From Candidatus Heimdallarchaeota archaeon (GTDB lineage: Archaea; Asgardarchaeota; Heimdallarchaeia; JABLTI01): DNA of 9,319 bases. Location: contig DAOVHJ010000075.1 in assembly GCA_030671945.1 (NCBI GenBank), forward strand, positions 1 through 9,319, written 5' to 3'. The notes under the pieces were generated by a model that did no database searches, was not told the origin of the DNA, and saw only the letters and a list, made by a program, of their open reading frames with translations. Positions 1 to 6,808 of this stretch are shown piece after piece (position 1 is the stretch's first letter; each line of letters begins with the position of its first letter). The translations under genes and the position numbers were made by a program.

Positions 1-39
1 ACCGATTCACAAAATTTCATTATGAAGAAATGTTTTAAA

Positions 40-69
40 AGGCAATTAACTAAAAAAGAAATATTGCCT
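40..69. repeat. 7-bp inverted repeat in the leader of the first gene
   Basis: AGGCAAT (40-46) and ATTGCCT (63-69) are perfect inverted copies separated by 16 bases, ending 28 bases before the ATG at 98. An AT-rich TATA-like stretch (about 33-40) lies next to the left arm. The repeat could be an operator or an RNA hairpin in the leader. Seven base pairs can occur by chance in AT-rich DNA, so this is only a candidate. Confidence 0.3.
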
Positions 70-97
70 CTAACAAGAAAGATTGGTGTTACCTCCA

Positions 98-694
98 ATG
101 AAAAGAAAGATACTACTACCGATTGCTATGCTTGCTGTTATACTAACAACAGCTTTTGTAATTCAACCAGAAAATGCTAAAGTGTCAGCAAATTTAGGAG
201 ATATCCTAATTTATGACAGGCTTCTCCCAGTAGGAGACGTTTACCGTGGTGATACAGTTATTTTTGGAGTGACATTACATAATAATTCCACAACAAACTA
301 CTACTTATCAGAACTCAGAGCTAATTTCTATGCGTCGGATAGCATAGACAATGTAACGCATTTTTATGAGTATCTCTTTCAACACGACGTTACTCGAGAT
401 GAACTTCCCCCGCAACTAGCTCGAACTGTCTCTTTTCAAGCAACAATTATGGAAGAGTTAAGGGTTCAAGATAACTATACTGTAATGTTAATGGTTAGTT
501 TTTATGAAGAAGGTCACGAAGAAGGTCCCTTTACAAGGCAAGTCGGTGAGAACGCTACAATCAACATCAAAGTTCATCGTCTTGATGCCCCAAATTATAT
601 TTGGGCTGTGCTAGTGCTATTATCATTAGGAATTCTCTCATTCGTTGTAGTAGGTCTTGTAGGCTGGATTAAAGAAAGAAGAGCCAAGCAGTAA
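98..694 (+). CDS. Secreted, C-terminally membrane-anchored protein with Ig-like ectodomain
   Basis: I do not recognise a named family. From ATG 98 the protein has 198 residues. It opens with a typical signal peptide: basic n-region MKRK, then a hydrophobic core to about residue 22, with likely cleavage after the VSA near residue 31. A beta-rich ectodomain follows (about 32-165), of the kind seen in archaeal surface Ig/CARDB-like domains. One transmembrane helix (about 168-190) and a short basic cytosolic tail (KERRAKQ) close it, so the domain should face outside. Five N-X-S/T sequons sit in the ectodomain (NNS, NST, NVT, NYT, NAT), which suggests N-glycosylation. In-frame TTG (83) and GTG (86) starts exist, but would add MVLPP before the basic n-region and have no SD, so ATG 98 is preferred. 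The gene is convergent with the JAMM gene. Topology is confident; function is unknown. Confidence 0.82.
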   Translation: MKRKILLPIAMLAVILTTAFVIQPENAKVSANLGDILIYDRLLPVGDVYRGDTVIFGVTLHNNSTTNYYLSELRANFYASDSIDNVTHFYEYLFQHDVTRDELPPQLARTVSFQATIMEELRVQDNYTVMLMVSFYEEGHEEGPFTRQVGENATINIKVHRLDAPNYIWAVLVLLSLGILSFVVVGLVGWIKERRAKQ

Positions 695-707
695 ATTATA
701 ACTTGAA

Positions 708-721
708 TTTTAAATTTAAAA
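708..721. terminator. AT palindrome between convergent genes, possible bidirectional terminator
   Basis: A perfect 14-bp palindrome (TTTTAAATTTAAAA) lies 13 bases after the stop of the first gene and covers the TAA stop (716-718) of the convergent JAMM gene. It gives short T-runs on both strands. Archaeal termination depends mainly on T-rich tracts, so a shared terminator is plausible, but the T-runs are only four bases long. Confidence 0.35.
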
Positions 722-1702
722 AACTGCAACTCGCTTAGCTGAAATAATAACTTGATATTTTCTTTGATCTAGAGTTCTATATGAGATATGTATGCTTGGA
801 AGTATAATGTACCCCTCTTTCTTTGGCTTTATTTTAAAAGTTTCAAGGATAGCTGATTCATAATTTAGTTGATCGACAATCCTTCGTGGATACATAGAGA
901 GTATATCGAATTCATAAGTCGGGGGTAAAGCAAGATCAACGAGAAAAGCAATTCCATCACCGATATTAGAAATTTTTACTTGAACGTAATTCTCTTTCTT
1001 ATATTGTAATGGTGAGGAAATAACATATTCTGCTACAATATTGGGCAAGGCATTTCTCTCAGATGCAAGTAAATCTCCTACATCAGCCATTGCAAGGTGA
1101 GGGGGACTAATCCCTTCTAAAGCATAAAGTGCTGCTAAATCTTCATAAGCAATTACATCTGAATACGATCTTTCAATGCCTGCATCTAGTAATAATTCTT
1201 TGAGGACTGCAGGATATGTTGAATCTAGCTCTGTTGAAATATCTAATTCACGATATTCCCGACCTCTTGAATAATCCATGAAAACTTGATAGCCATGAAC
1301 TCCGGGTTCTATTGTACTGATTTTCGTTGGGTCGCAAACCAGAGCAATGGCATTTTCAAATAAGCTTTGTTGATTTCTCTGTGTTCGTATATCTACACTA
1401 GACAAGAAGAAGCCAAATGAGGGATGACTGTGGAACCACCCTACAATAACAGCATCTATTTTGGATGCTTCTTCAGCTATTTTTGGTATTATAGTATAAT
1501 CAGACATTTCCACAAATATTGAACTACCACTAGTTATGGGAATTGCTTTCAAAACAGTAGCAGTTTCTCCCTCAATAGTACCAATCAGCCAACCAATTAC
1601 TTCTCGCCATTGTCTATAAGGTCTGCTTGGATTCGCATATTCAATTACGTACTTGAACATCTCATCATAGGCTTCTTTGGTAACAATGACTGATTGTATC
1701 AT
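716..1702 (-). CDS. JAMM/MPN+ metalloprotease, Rpn11/CSN5-like, with C-terminal beta domain
   Basis: This is a predicted zinc isopeptidase that would cleave ubiquitin-like proteins from substrates. Numbering counts from the upstream TTG at 1711. A full JAMM signature is visible: Glu37 in EVIGWLIG, then His94-Ser-His96-Pro, Ser104 and Asp107, matching H-x-H-x7-S-x2-D. The stretch GWFHSHP...SSVDIRTQ, followed by ENAIALVCDP, closely resembles proteasomal Rpn11 and CSN5, more so than bacterial RadC or archaeal JAMM1 types. About 1-160 is the MPN fold and 161-220 is helical. Residues 226-331 look like an Ig-like beta sandwich (NYVQVKISNIGDG, FKIKPKKEG), which Rpn11 lacks. ATG 1702 is chosen because AAGGT lies 8 bases upstream; the frame also allows TTG 1711. 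It follows the small GTPase gene by about 30 bases, so co-transcription is likely. Catalysis is well supported; the target modifier is not known. Confidence 0.9.
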   Translation of the reverse strand: MIQSVIVTKEAYDEMFKYVIEYANPSRPYRQWREVIGWLIGTIEGETATVLKAIPITSGSSIFVEMSDYTIIPKIAEEASKIDAVIVGWFHSHPSFGFFLSSVDIRTQRNQQSLFENAIALVCDPTKISTIEPGVHGYQVFMDYSRGREYRELDISTELDSTYPAVLKELLLDAGIERSYSDVIAYEDLAALYALEGISPPHLAMADVGDLLASERNALPNIVAEYVISSPLQYKKENYVQVKISNIGDGIAFLVDLALPPTYEFDILSMYPRRIVDQLNYESAILETFKIKPKKEGYIILPSIHISYRTLDQRKYQVIISAKRVAVF

Positions 1703-1734
1703 ATTAACCAACCTTGATATTGCTTCTACCTTTC

Positions 1735-2418
1735 CTATAAATTATCTGGGACTTCATGTTTTTTAAGAATTTCAATTAACCAATTAACAAAAGGTTGCCT
1801 AAAAGCATCAATTGTTGGGTAAATGTCTTCAATATTATCATCAGCTGAGCCATTAGCATTATAAGCTACAATACTCTTTAACGCAGATATTTCTATGTAG
1901 GGCATCTTAAACTCTTGTTTCTCAGATAGTTTTTCTGTAAAACTTACCGCTTCCTCTATATCTACTTGATTTTGATTATCTTGTCTCAAATCTGATTTGT
2001 TACCACATATTAGAATAGGAATATTTCCCGCATGACCCCATATAATATCCCGCCACTTAGAAACAGCTTGAAAAGAATCTCTGTTTGTAACATCAAAAAC
2101 AATGATCCCCCCTTTTGCTCCATAATAAAAGAGAGAATGAAGATATGGAAAATATCTTTGTGATCGTAAATCAAAAATTCTCCCAATAATTTTCTCTCTT
2201 TGAGAGTTTTCTTTTTTGATTGGGATTTCAAGTGATGCTGAATAACCTCTGCCTGCTATACCAGTTCCTGTTAAAGCCCCTAGTAAGGTTGTTTTTCCTA
2301 CCTTTGAATTACCTACTAATACTATTTTTAGTGTATATGATTTCTCTTCTTGAGAATCAAATTTAGTTTCAACAGTAGGTTCCATAGTAACATACTCCGA
2401 ACAATCGGAAACAACCAT
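1735..2418 (-). CDS. Ras/Rab-like small GTPase with degenerate G3 motif
   Basis: The product is a 227-residue Ras-superfamily GTPase, presumably a cytosolic nucleotide switch. It has a polar 28-residue N-terminal extension, then beta-1 and the P-loop GNSKVGKT (36-43). G4 is NKSD (140-143) and G5 is ISAL (177-180). KGGIIVFDVTNRDSF (102-116) is strongly Rab/Ras-like. The G3 element reads DLRSQ (83-87) where Ras and Rab have DTAGQ. The Asp and the catalytic-position Gln remain, but the Gly that contacts the gamma-phosphate is Ser. The switch I Thr is not evident either; Ser60 or Ser62 may replace it. No C-terminal prenylation cysteine is present. Between G5 and the last helix is an acidic insert (about 187-200). 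The ATG at 2418 has no clear SD. The JAMM gene follows on the same strand after about 30 bases, suggesting a shared pathway. Confidence 0.9.
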   Translation of the reverse strand: MVVSDCSEYVTMEPTVETKFDSQEEKSYTLKIVLVGNSKVGKTTLLGALTGTGIAGRGYSASLEIPIKKENSQREKIIGRIFDLRSQRYFPYLHSLFYYGAKGGIIVFDVTNRDSFQAVSKWRDIIWGHAGNIPILICGNKSDLRQDNQNQVDIEEAVSFTEKLSEKQEFKMPYIEISALKSIVAYNANGSADDNIEDIYPTIDAFRQPFVNWLIEILKKHEVPDNL

Positions 2419-2702
2419 TCTTCTAGTTGAATGTGTTTAGGAACTATGATTTCTAAATTTATTGGTTTGAGTCCTCTTTTAGCTATTCATTATTACAAGT
2501 GGTTTAGGGTCTTTTTACTTTTAAAATGCAGTTTAAATTTCTTTGATAGAAAAGCTGACATCGCGAAGAAATTTACTTTTCTAAAGTTGTGAGGATTACT
2601 TCTTTTAACATATAAGGCAGAAGTTATTTAGAAGAATTCCATCTTAGAAATAACAGTAGATTAAATAACAGTTTATTTGTTGAATGCAAGCGAGGATCCA
2701 AA
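2419..2702. promoter_or_regulatory. Divergent intergenic region between the small GTPase and hypB
   Basis: The 284 AT-rich bases carry the promoters of two divergent genes. No convincing small gene is seen: ATGs such as the one at 2526 run only a few codons. For the minus-strand GTPase, an AATAAATTTA-like element lies about 40 bases before its ATG. For hypB, ACATATAAGG (about 2609-2618) or GATTAAATAAC (about 2659-2669) could be the TATA box. None is close enough to consensus for a firm call. I see no repeats or riboswitch-like structure. Confidence 0.4.
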
Positions 2703-3374
2703 TTGAATAAAATAAAACAAATTCCGGTATTAGAACGAGTGGCAAAAGCTAATGAAATATTCGTAAATGAAATTCGAGAAAATTTCAGAAAAAATGATAT
2801 TATTTGTTTCAATATTATGGGATCACCTGGTTGTGGAAAAACAACCTTCATTGAGAATACTATTTTAAAATTAAAAGATAAGAAAAAAATCGCAGTTATC
2901 GAAGGGGATTTAGCGACAACCATTGATGCTGAAAGAATTCGTGATTTAGGAGTTGACGTTTTCCAAATTAATACTGGGGCAATGTGTCACCTTGATGCAA
3001 GACTTATTCGTGAAGCATTAGCCAAAATGGATCTTAGCAATATCGATTTATTGTTTATTGAAAATGTGGGAAATCTAGTGTGCCCTTCATCACATGATTT
3101 AGGCGAAGATTATAGAATTATTTTAGCAAGTGTTCCCGAAGGACCGCATAAACCGAAAAAATATCCAGTTATCTATAAAGAAGCAGATGTTGTTGTAATA
3201 ACAAAAGCAGATCTTTTAGAGCATTTTCCAGATTTTACTGTTGAGACTCTCTTTGGTCATGCAAAAGAAATCAAGCCAGATATTATAACGTTCAAAGTAG
3301 CTCTCAAAGGAAAAGAAATCATAATGGATGAATGGATTCAATGGTTATTGAATGCTAAACCAAATAACCGTTGA
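2703..3374 (+). CDS. hypB: Hydrogenase nickel-incorporation GTPase HypB
   Basis: HypB is the GTPase that, with HypA, loads nickel into the large subunit of [NiFe] hydrogenase in the cytosol. At 223 residues it has the usual length of archaeal HypB, without the His-rich N-terminal region of many bacterial forms. Seen motifs are the P-loop GSPGCGKT (40-47), EGDLATTIDAERI (67-79), the metal-site Cys95-His96 in TGAMCHLDA, and ENVGNLVCP (120-128) with Cys127; these Cys-His and Cys positions are the known nickel/zinc ligands of archaeal HypB. The G4 element reads TKAD (167-170) where NKxD is usual. The TTG start at 2703 is chosen because GAGGAT (2692-2697) lies at good SD distance and the next in-frame Met is residue 39, inside the P-loop strand. 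No hypA or hydrogenase gene adjoins it here, so it stands apart from the usual hyp cluster. Confidence 0.95.
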   Translation: MNKIKQIPVLERVAKANEIFVNEIRENFRKNDIICFNIMGSPGCGKTTFIENTILKLKDKKKIAVIEGDLATTIDAERIRDLGVDVFQINTGAMCHLDARLIREALAKMDLSNIDLLFIENVGNLVCPSSHDLGEDYRIILASVPEGPHKPKKYPVIYKEADVVVITKADLLEHFPDFTVETLFGHAKEIKPDIITFKVALKGKEIIMDEWIQWLLNAKPNNR

Positions 3375-3413
3375 ATGCCGATTTGTATTCCCTATTTGTT
3401 CACTTGCATTTGT

Positions 3414-3701
3414 TTATTGTTCATCATCAAATATGAAAATTTTAACTAATTCTTCTCTTAAGTCATCCTTTACCATTTCAATTACTCTCGTAAAAGATTC
3501 ATCAATGATGTTCTCTTCGATTTTAGCAATAAACTCAGTACTTTGGATGATTTTGTAAAATCTAGCCATTGCTTTATCCATTGCAGGGATTACCGATTCA
3601 GCAAATGCAGATAAGAATAGGTTTGATATGGCATTTTTATTTATCCAAGGTCGTTCAGCATAAATTTCCTTTAAATCTTTTGCAGATAATTGTTTAAACA
3701 T
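3414..3701 (-). CDS. Small helical protein of unknown function
   Basis: I recognise no family. From ATG 3701 the protein has 95 residues and is predicted almost wholly helical, with mixed charge and no membrane segment, signal peptide or cysteines. It starts MFKQLSAKDLKEIY and ends in an acidic FDDEQ. Short, soluble and helical, it could be a binding partner or a small regulator, but nothing in the sequence decides this. The frame extends to a TTG at 3761, but ATG 3701 is favoured: GGTAGG lies 9 bases upstream, and a TATA-like element at 3769-3778 would place the transcript start downstream of that TTG. It is convergent with hypB (39 bases between stops) and divergent from the actin operon, so it shares the latter's promoter region. 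Confidence 0.6.
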   Translation of the reverse strand: MFKQLSAKDLKEIYAERPWINKNAISNLFLSAFAESVIPAMDKAMARFYKIIQSTEFIAKIEENIIDESFTRVIEMVKDDLREELVKIFIFDDEQ

Positions 3702-3768
3702 TTCTTCTTTCCTACCATTAATTGATGAATAAGGTGTTGAATCGTTATTAATCTTTGACAACCCTATT

Positions 3769-3778
3769 GTTTTATAGA
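3769..3778 (-). promoter_or_regulatory. TATA-like element for the small helical protein gene
   Basis: On the minus strand this reads TCTATAAAAC, a reasonable archaeal TATA box. Transcription would start about 25 bases downstream, near 3745-3750, leaving a leader of about 45 bases before ATG 3701. This spacing argues against the longer TTG start at 3761. Confidence 0.4.
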
Positions 3779-3841
3779 TTAAAAATTTTCATATCTTTTT
3801 TCTAAAGATGTTAAAATGGGAATGCTTTTTATCTCAATCTT

Positions 3842-3902
3842 TGATTTAAATCATAAGGTTTTAAGTTGAGTTATGTTAATTTAACACCTACCCAAAATAG
3901 GT
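3842..3902. repeat. Cluster of three palindromes upstream of the actin/RHH operon
   Basis: Three inverted repeats lie close together: TGATTTAAATCA (3842-3853, perfect 12 bp); GTTAA-T-TTAAC (3875-3885, 5-bp arms); and ACCTA-N7-TAGGT (3886-3902). They end 25 bases before the actin ATG, within a 166-base AT-rich divergent region (3762-3927) that otherwise holds no gene. In ParM/ParR systems the RHH adaptor binds short repeats in this position, which serve as both operator and centromere. The three palindromes are not copies of one another, so a parC-like iteron array is not shown; the first could also overlap a TATA box. Confidence 0.4.
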
Positions 3903-3927
3903 AATCATTGGGAGATTTGATCAAGGA

Positions 3928-5001
3928 ATGTCTTTACGTCCAACATACAGAGCAATAGGCATTGATTTAGGTACATCAACCATTAAGATTTCATGTGCTA
4001 CGCATCTCAAGAAAATTCCTTCAATTGTAGGAGCCCCACTTGAAGGTTGGAGAGGATTTAGTGGAGATTCTTCTTTGGAAAAAAACCTCGTTATTAATGA
4101 TGGAACAAGAAGCCTTTATGTTGGAGAATTAGCACGATTACAAAGTGAAATAAAACGTGAAATCGCAAGTGAAGGAAAAGTGAAAAGCATTGAAGACGCA
4201 GTGCTAGCGATAAAAGCTGCTTTAGCTTTAATTACCGATAAGAACTATGATGAAATCATAATAGCTACCGGAGTTCCAGTAGCTTCTTCAAAAAAAGAAA
4301 TGGTAAAACTTGCAAAGGGATTGAAGGGCGAATTAGATATCAATGTTGAAAACGAAGCAACGGGAGAAAAAATAAGACGTTTACTTTCAATTAAGCATTG
4401 CATTGTTATGCCCGAACCCTTCGGTACTTATTATTATACTTTGAAAACCCAAGGAGAATCGAGAGCTGTAGATGCCATTGTAATTGATGTTGGTCATGGA
4501 TCTACTGATATTTTAACACTTTATGAGGGTAGAGTAATGCGTCAAGCTTCTGGAAGTTTGGAAGAAGCAGCTGACACATTAACCAACAGAATTGCTCAGG
4601 AATTACAAAATCAAACTGGAAAAATAATTAGACCTTTTGATCTTATGACTTCCCTTTCACAAGGAAAGGATGTTTTAGCTATTGGTGGTGAACGATGGGA
4701 TATTCTTGGTATGAAAGAATACCATATTGAAATCATTGCTGACGTGATTCTTGATGAAGTTAATAGATTAATTGGAACCTTACCACCGGATGCTATTATT
4801 GAGAAGGTTATTCTCTGTGGTGGAGGAATGCATATTTTTGGAGATAGATTAAAACTTGGTTTTGAACAAGCAGGATTAGCAGAACATCCTGAAATGTTGA
4901 TATTACCTGAAAATCCGGTGATGTCCAACGCAATGGGTTTTGAATTATTTGCCCGAAGATTCATATCAGGCTTAGGAGATGATGGATACAATGAGCTCTA
5001 A
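3928..5001 (+). CDS. ParM/Alp-like actin-fold ATPase
   Basis: The product is a 357-residue actin-superfamily protein of the prokaryotic ParM/Alp/Ta0583 branch, predicted to bind ATP and form filaments in the cytosol. The five nucleotide-site elements appear in order: phosphate-1 IGIDLGTSTIKI (10-21, Asp13), connect-1 MPEPFGTYYY (161-170), phosphate-2 IDVGHGSTDIL (186-196, Asp187), adenosine motif LCGGGMHIFG (296-305), and connect-2 with SNAMGFELFA (333-342). PSIVGAP (31-37) and the domain-I strand IIIATGVPV (110-118) are typical of ParM and unlike eukaryotic actin, crenactin or Asgard lokiactin. ATG 3928 is the only good start; AAGGA abuts it and GGGAG lies 13 bases upstream. The RHH gene starts inside its last codons, so the two are translationally coupled, as in parMR operons. 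The actin fold is certain; a role in DNA segregation is inference from context. Confidence 0.92.
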   Translation: MSLRPTYRAIGIDLGTSTIKISCATHLKKIPSIVGAPLEGWRGFSGDSSLEKNLVINDGTRSLYVGELARLQSEIKREIASEGKVKSIEDAVLAIKAALALITDKNYDEIIIATGVPVASSKKEMVKLAKGLKGELDINVENEATGEKIRRLLSIKHCIVMPEPFGTYYYTLKTQGESRAVDAIVIDVGHGSTDILTLYEGRVMRQASGSLEEAADTLTNRIAQELQNQTGKIIRPFDLMTSLSQGKDVLAIGGERWDILGMKEYHIEIIADVILDEVNRLIGTLPPDAIIEKVILCGGGMHIFGDRLKLGFEQAGLAEHPEMLILPENPVMSNAMGFELFARRFISGLGDDGYNEL

Positions 5002-5674
5002 GAAACCACCAGCAAAGAAAAGTGAAAGTAAGAGTACTAAAGCTAAGACCAAAACTAAGCCTAAGTCTAGTGCTAAGAAGAAAAAGAAAAAACCAGCTCC
5101 AAAATTGGTTAAAGAGTCCCAAGAGGAACCTGTTAGGGGAAAACGTAGAAGCTTAATTTCAGCTTTAAAGAGAGGAATTTCTACTAAGGGTGATAGCCCT
5201 TCAGCTTCATCGAAGGATCCTATGAATATTGTAATTACACTTAGTCCTGCAAAGCATGCTGATATTATTGAATACATTGAAGAAACAGTCCCCGGCGGTG
5301 GAAGAGCTGAATGGGTTCGTGACTCGATCAGATTGAAAATGAGAATTGAGCGTGGTGTTTATGGTTTAAGTACCTCTGGACAAGATGAAACGCAAAAAGG
5401 AACAGAAGATACCCTTCAAACAGTTTTTGGACAATTCGCTGAAGTTATGACAAAAGTCATGTCAGATCTTAAAGCAGAGCAACCAACAACAAGACAGGTT
5501 CGAGCAGCTTCTGATACAGAACGACCAAGACCTCCTCCACGTGAAAGGGTGGATCGAGGTGGGCCTCCTCAGCTGAAAAAAGTCGAGGTTAAAGATGATA
5601 AGAAATTGGAAGAACTTAAACCTGACAGACCATCCTTAGATGATGCTATTGGTGCCATTGTTATAGTTGAATAA
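4991..5674 (+). CDS. RHH DNA-binding protein with histone-H1-like tail, ParR-like
   Basis: This is a probable DNA-binding adaptor for the upstream actin. From ATG 4991 it has 227 residues. Residues 2-38 are Lys/Ser/Thr/Ala/Pro only, apart from one Glu, with about 17 lysines including six in a row, much like a histone H1 tail. After a basic stretch (VRGKRRSL) comes a ribbon-helix-helix domain: beta strand MNIVITLS (78-85), helix A about 86-102, a GGGR turn, helix B about 106-122. A further helix (about 138-164) is followed by a Pro/Arg-rich, probably disordered region. The C-terminal peptide SLDDAIGAIVIVE (215-227) resembles a docking tail; ParR uses its C-terminus to cap ParM filaments. ATG 4979 is also possible, but AGGAG (4974-4978) sits at better SD distance from 4991. 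The gene overlaps the actin stop. RHH fold likely; ParR role inferred. Confidence 0.75.
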   Translation: MSSKKPPAKKSESKSTKAKTKTKPKSSAKKKKKKPAPKLVKESQEEPVRGKRRSLISALKRGISTKGDSPSASSKDPMNIVITLSPAKHADIIEYIEETVPGGGRAEWVRDSIRLKMRIERGVYGLSTSGQDETQKGTEDTLQTVFGQFAEVMTKVMSDLKAEQPTTRQVRAASDTERPRPPPRERVDRGGPPQLKKVEVKDDKKLEELKPDRPSLDDAIGAIVIVE

Positions 5675-5692
5675 TTGGAATGAGGATTAATT

Positions 5693-6808
5693 ATGAATAT
5701 TCTTTACAAAATACCTCTCGAAGAAAAAGATCTTACTCAGTTTCTTGAAGAAGAGAAGAACTTCCTAATAGGTTTCCTAAAATTATTGGAGGAAGTAGAT
5801 ACAGATGGATTAAGTAAGAAAAATACAGATATTATTACTCAATTGAAAGATATACTTCTGTCAGAAGTTGACAAAATTTTTCCATCAAAAAATCCTCAAA
5901 ATCAAATTCAAGCTCTACTTTCTTTAGCGAGGAATCTGACAAAATCCTTAAACAAAGCAAAAATAGAAGATCTTGGAATTGCCAATAGATGGGTTTTACT
6001 TACAGATGGTTATCTTGGGAGCTTTGTAGAAAAAGAATATGAGATTGCCATATTGTTATATTTAATTTCAGCAATTTATCAAACCCGAGCACTTGCACAC
6101 GTTCAAACAAGTCAACAATATCGTTACTATCATATCTCATCTCTGTCAGCACTGAAAGGAGCAATTTCGTTTATGGATAGTTTAGCTCCACAAGAAGACC
6201 ACTATTCGTTTCCGTTTTACAATTTACTCCTCCTAAGAAAATTGGAGGTGGAAGCTGAAGTCACGAAATCTGAAGCTTTTATTGCTCGAAAACAAGGTGA
6301 TTTCAATCGTGCATCCAAACTTTTTGCAGGAGCAGCTTCATTTCGGTTTTCTATGATGAGTTATGATTTACCAAGTGAATCTGACAATAGGGTGAAGATT
6401 TATGCATCCACTGAATTAGGAATGGCTTGTTTCTATATTGCAGTTGGACACTCTAATCTTAATGAATCCCAACAAGCTTACTCATATCTATTGAAAGCGA
6501 AAGGTTACTTTGAAAATGCTGCGAAACTTTCAGAGGACAATACCGAGCTCTTAGAAGCAGCAAATAAGCGATTAGAATTAGTTAATCCTTACATAACTAG
6601 AATTCAAGATACTGTTGAAACTGAGGATGTAAAAATCGAAGATATTGCTGATCCACAACCATTAATGGTTCATCCTGATCCAGAACCTCTCTTTACTCCA
6701 AATGATAAAACCGAAGGACCGCTTAGAATATGTTCCAATTGCGTAAAAAAAGTAGTTTGGGCTGATATTTGCTCAGAATGTGGGGAAACTATAATCCCGT
6801 TTGAGTAA
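5693..6808 (+). CDS. Helical-repeat protein with C-terminal zinc ribbon
   Basis: I recognise no named family. The 371-residue protein is helical over about 1-300, with TPR-like helix pairs most readable in the second half (SEAFIARKQGDFNRASKLFA at 193-212; QAYSYLLKAKGYFENAAKL at 261-279). Such solenoids usually bind proteins. An acidic, proline-bearing linker (about 307-343) leads to a small zinc ribbon, CSNC-x9-CSEC (Cys347, 350, 360, 363), at the very C-terminus. There are no membrane segments. ATG 5693 is preceded by TGAGGA at 6 bases, a good SD. It starts 18 bases after the RHH stop and ends 52 bases before the MglA-like GTPase start, so it is very likely co-transcribed with both. In this context it could be a scaffold linking the GTPase to the actin/DNA-binding pair; that is inference from position. 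Confidence 0.75.
   Translation: MNILYKIPLEEKDLTQFLEEEKNFLIGFLKLLEEVDTDGLSKKNTDIITQLKDILLSEVDKIFPSKNPQNQIQALLSLARNLTKSLNKAKIEDLGIANRWVLLTDGYLGSFVEKEYEIAILLYLISAIYQTRALAHVQTSQQYRYYHISSLSALKGAISFMDSLAPQEDHYSFPFYNLLLLRKLEVEAEVTKSEAFIARKQGDFNRASKLFAGAASFRFSMMSYDLPSESDNRVKIYASTELGMACFYIAVGHSNLNESQQAYSYLLKAKGYFENAAKLSEDNTELLEAANKRLELVNPYITRIQDTVETEDVKIEDIADPQPLMVHPDPEPLFTPNDKTEGPLRICSNCVKKVVWADICSECGETIIPFE

Noticed and set aside
1..97. Tail of an upstream gene on the plus strand
   Set aside because: Frame 1 is open here, but it runs on through the signal-peptide gene into a stop with no family signal, so the stretch is better read as a leader.
2624..2923. Minus-strand ORF of 99 codons over the start of hypB
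   Set aside because: It is antisense to the conserved HypB P-loop region, with low-complexity Phe/Ser content and no family signal.
3352..3558. Plus-strand ORF overlapping the hypB end
   Set aside because: It is the shadow of the minus-strand small helical protein, which has an SD and a promoter.
3702..3761. Longer N-terminus of the small helical protein from TTG 3761
   Set aside because: The TTG has no properly spaced SD and would lie upstream of the predicted transcript start; ATG 3701 has an SD.
4972..5277. Minus-strand ORF of 101 codons opposite the lysine-rich tail
   Set aside because: Its Leu/Phe-rich product is the antisense of AAG/AAA lysine codons in the RHH gene, and it lacks an SD.
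3928..5674. Calling the window a plasmid because of ParMR-like genes
   Set aside because: No replication initiator, origin or iteron array is visible, and HypB and other housekeeping-type genes suggest a chromosome.
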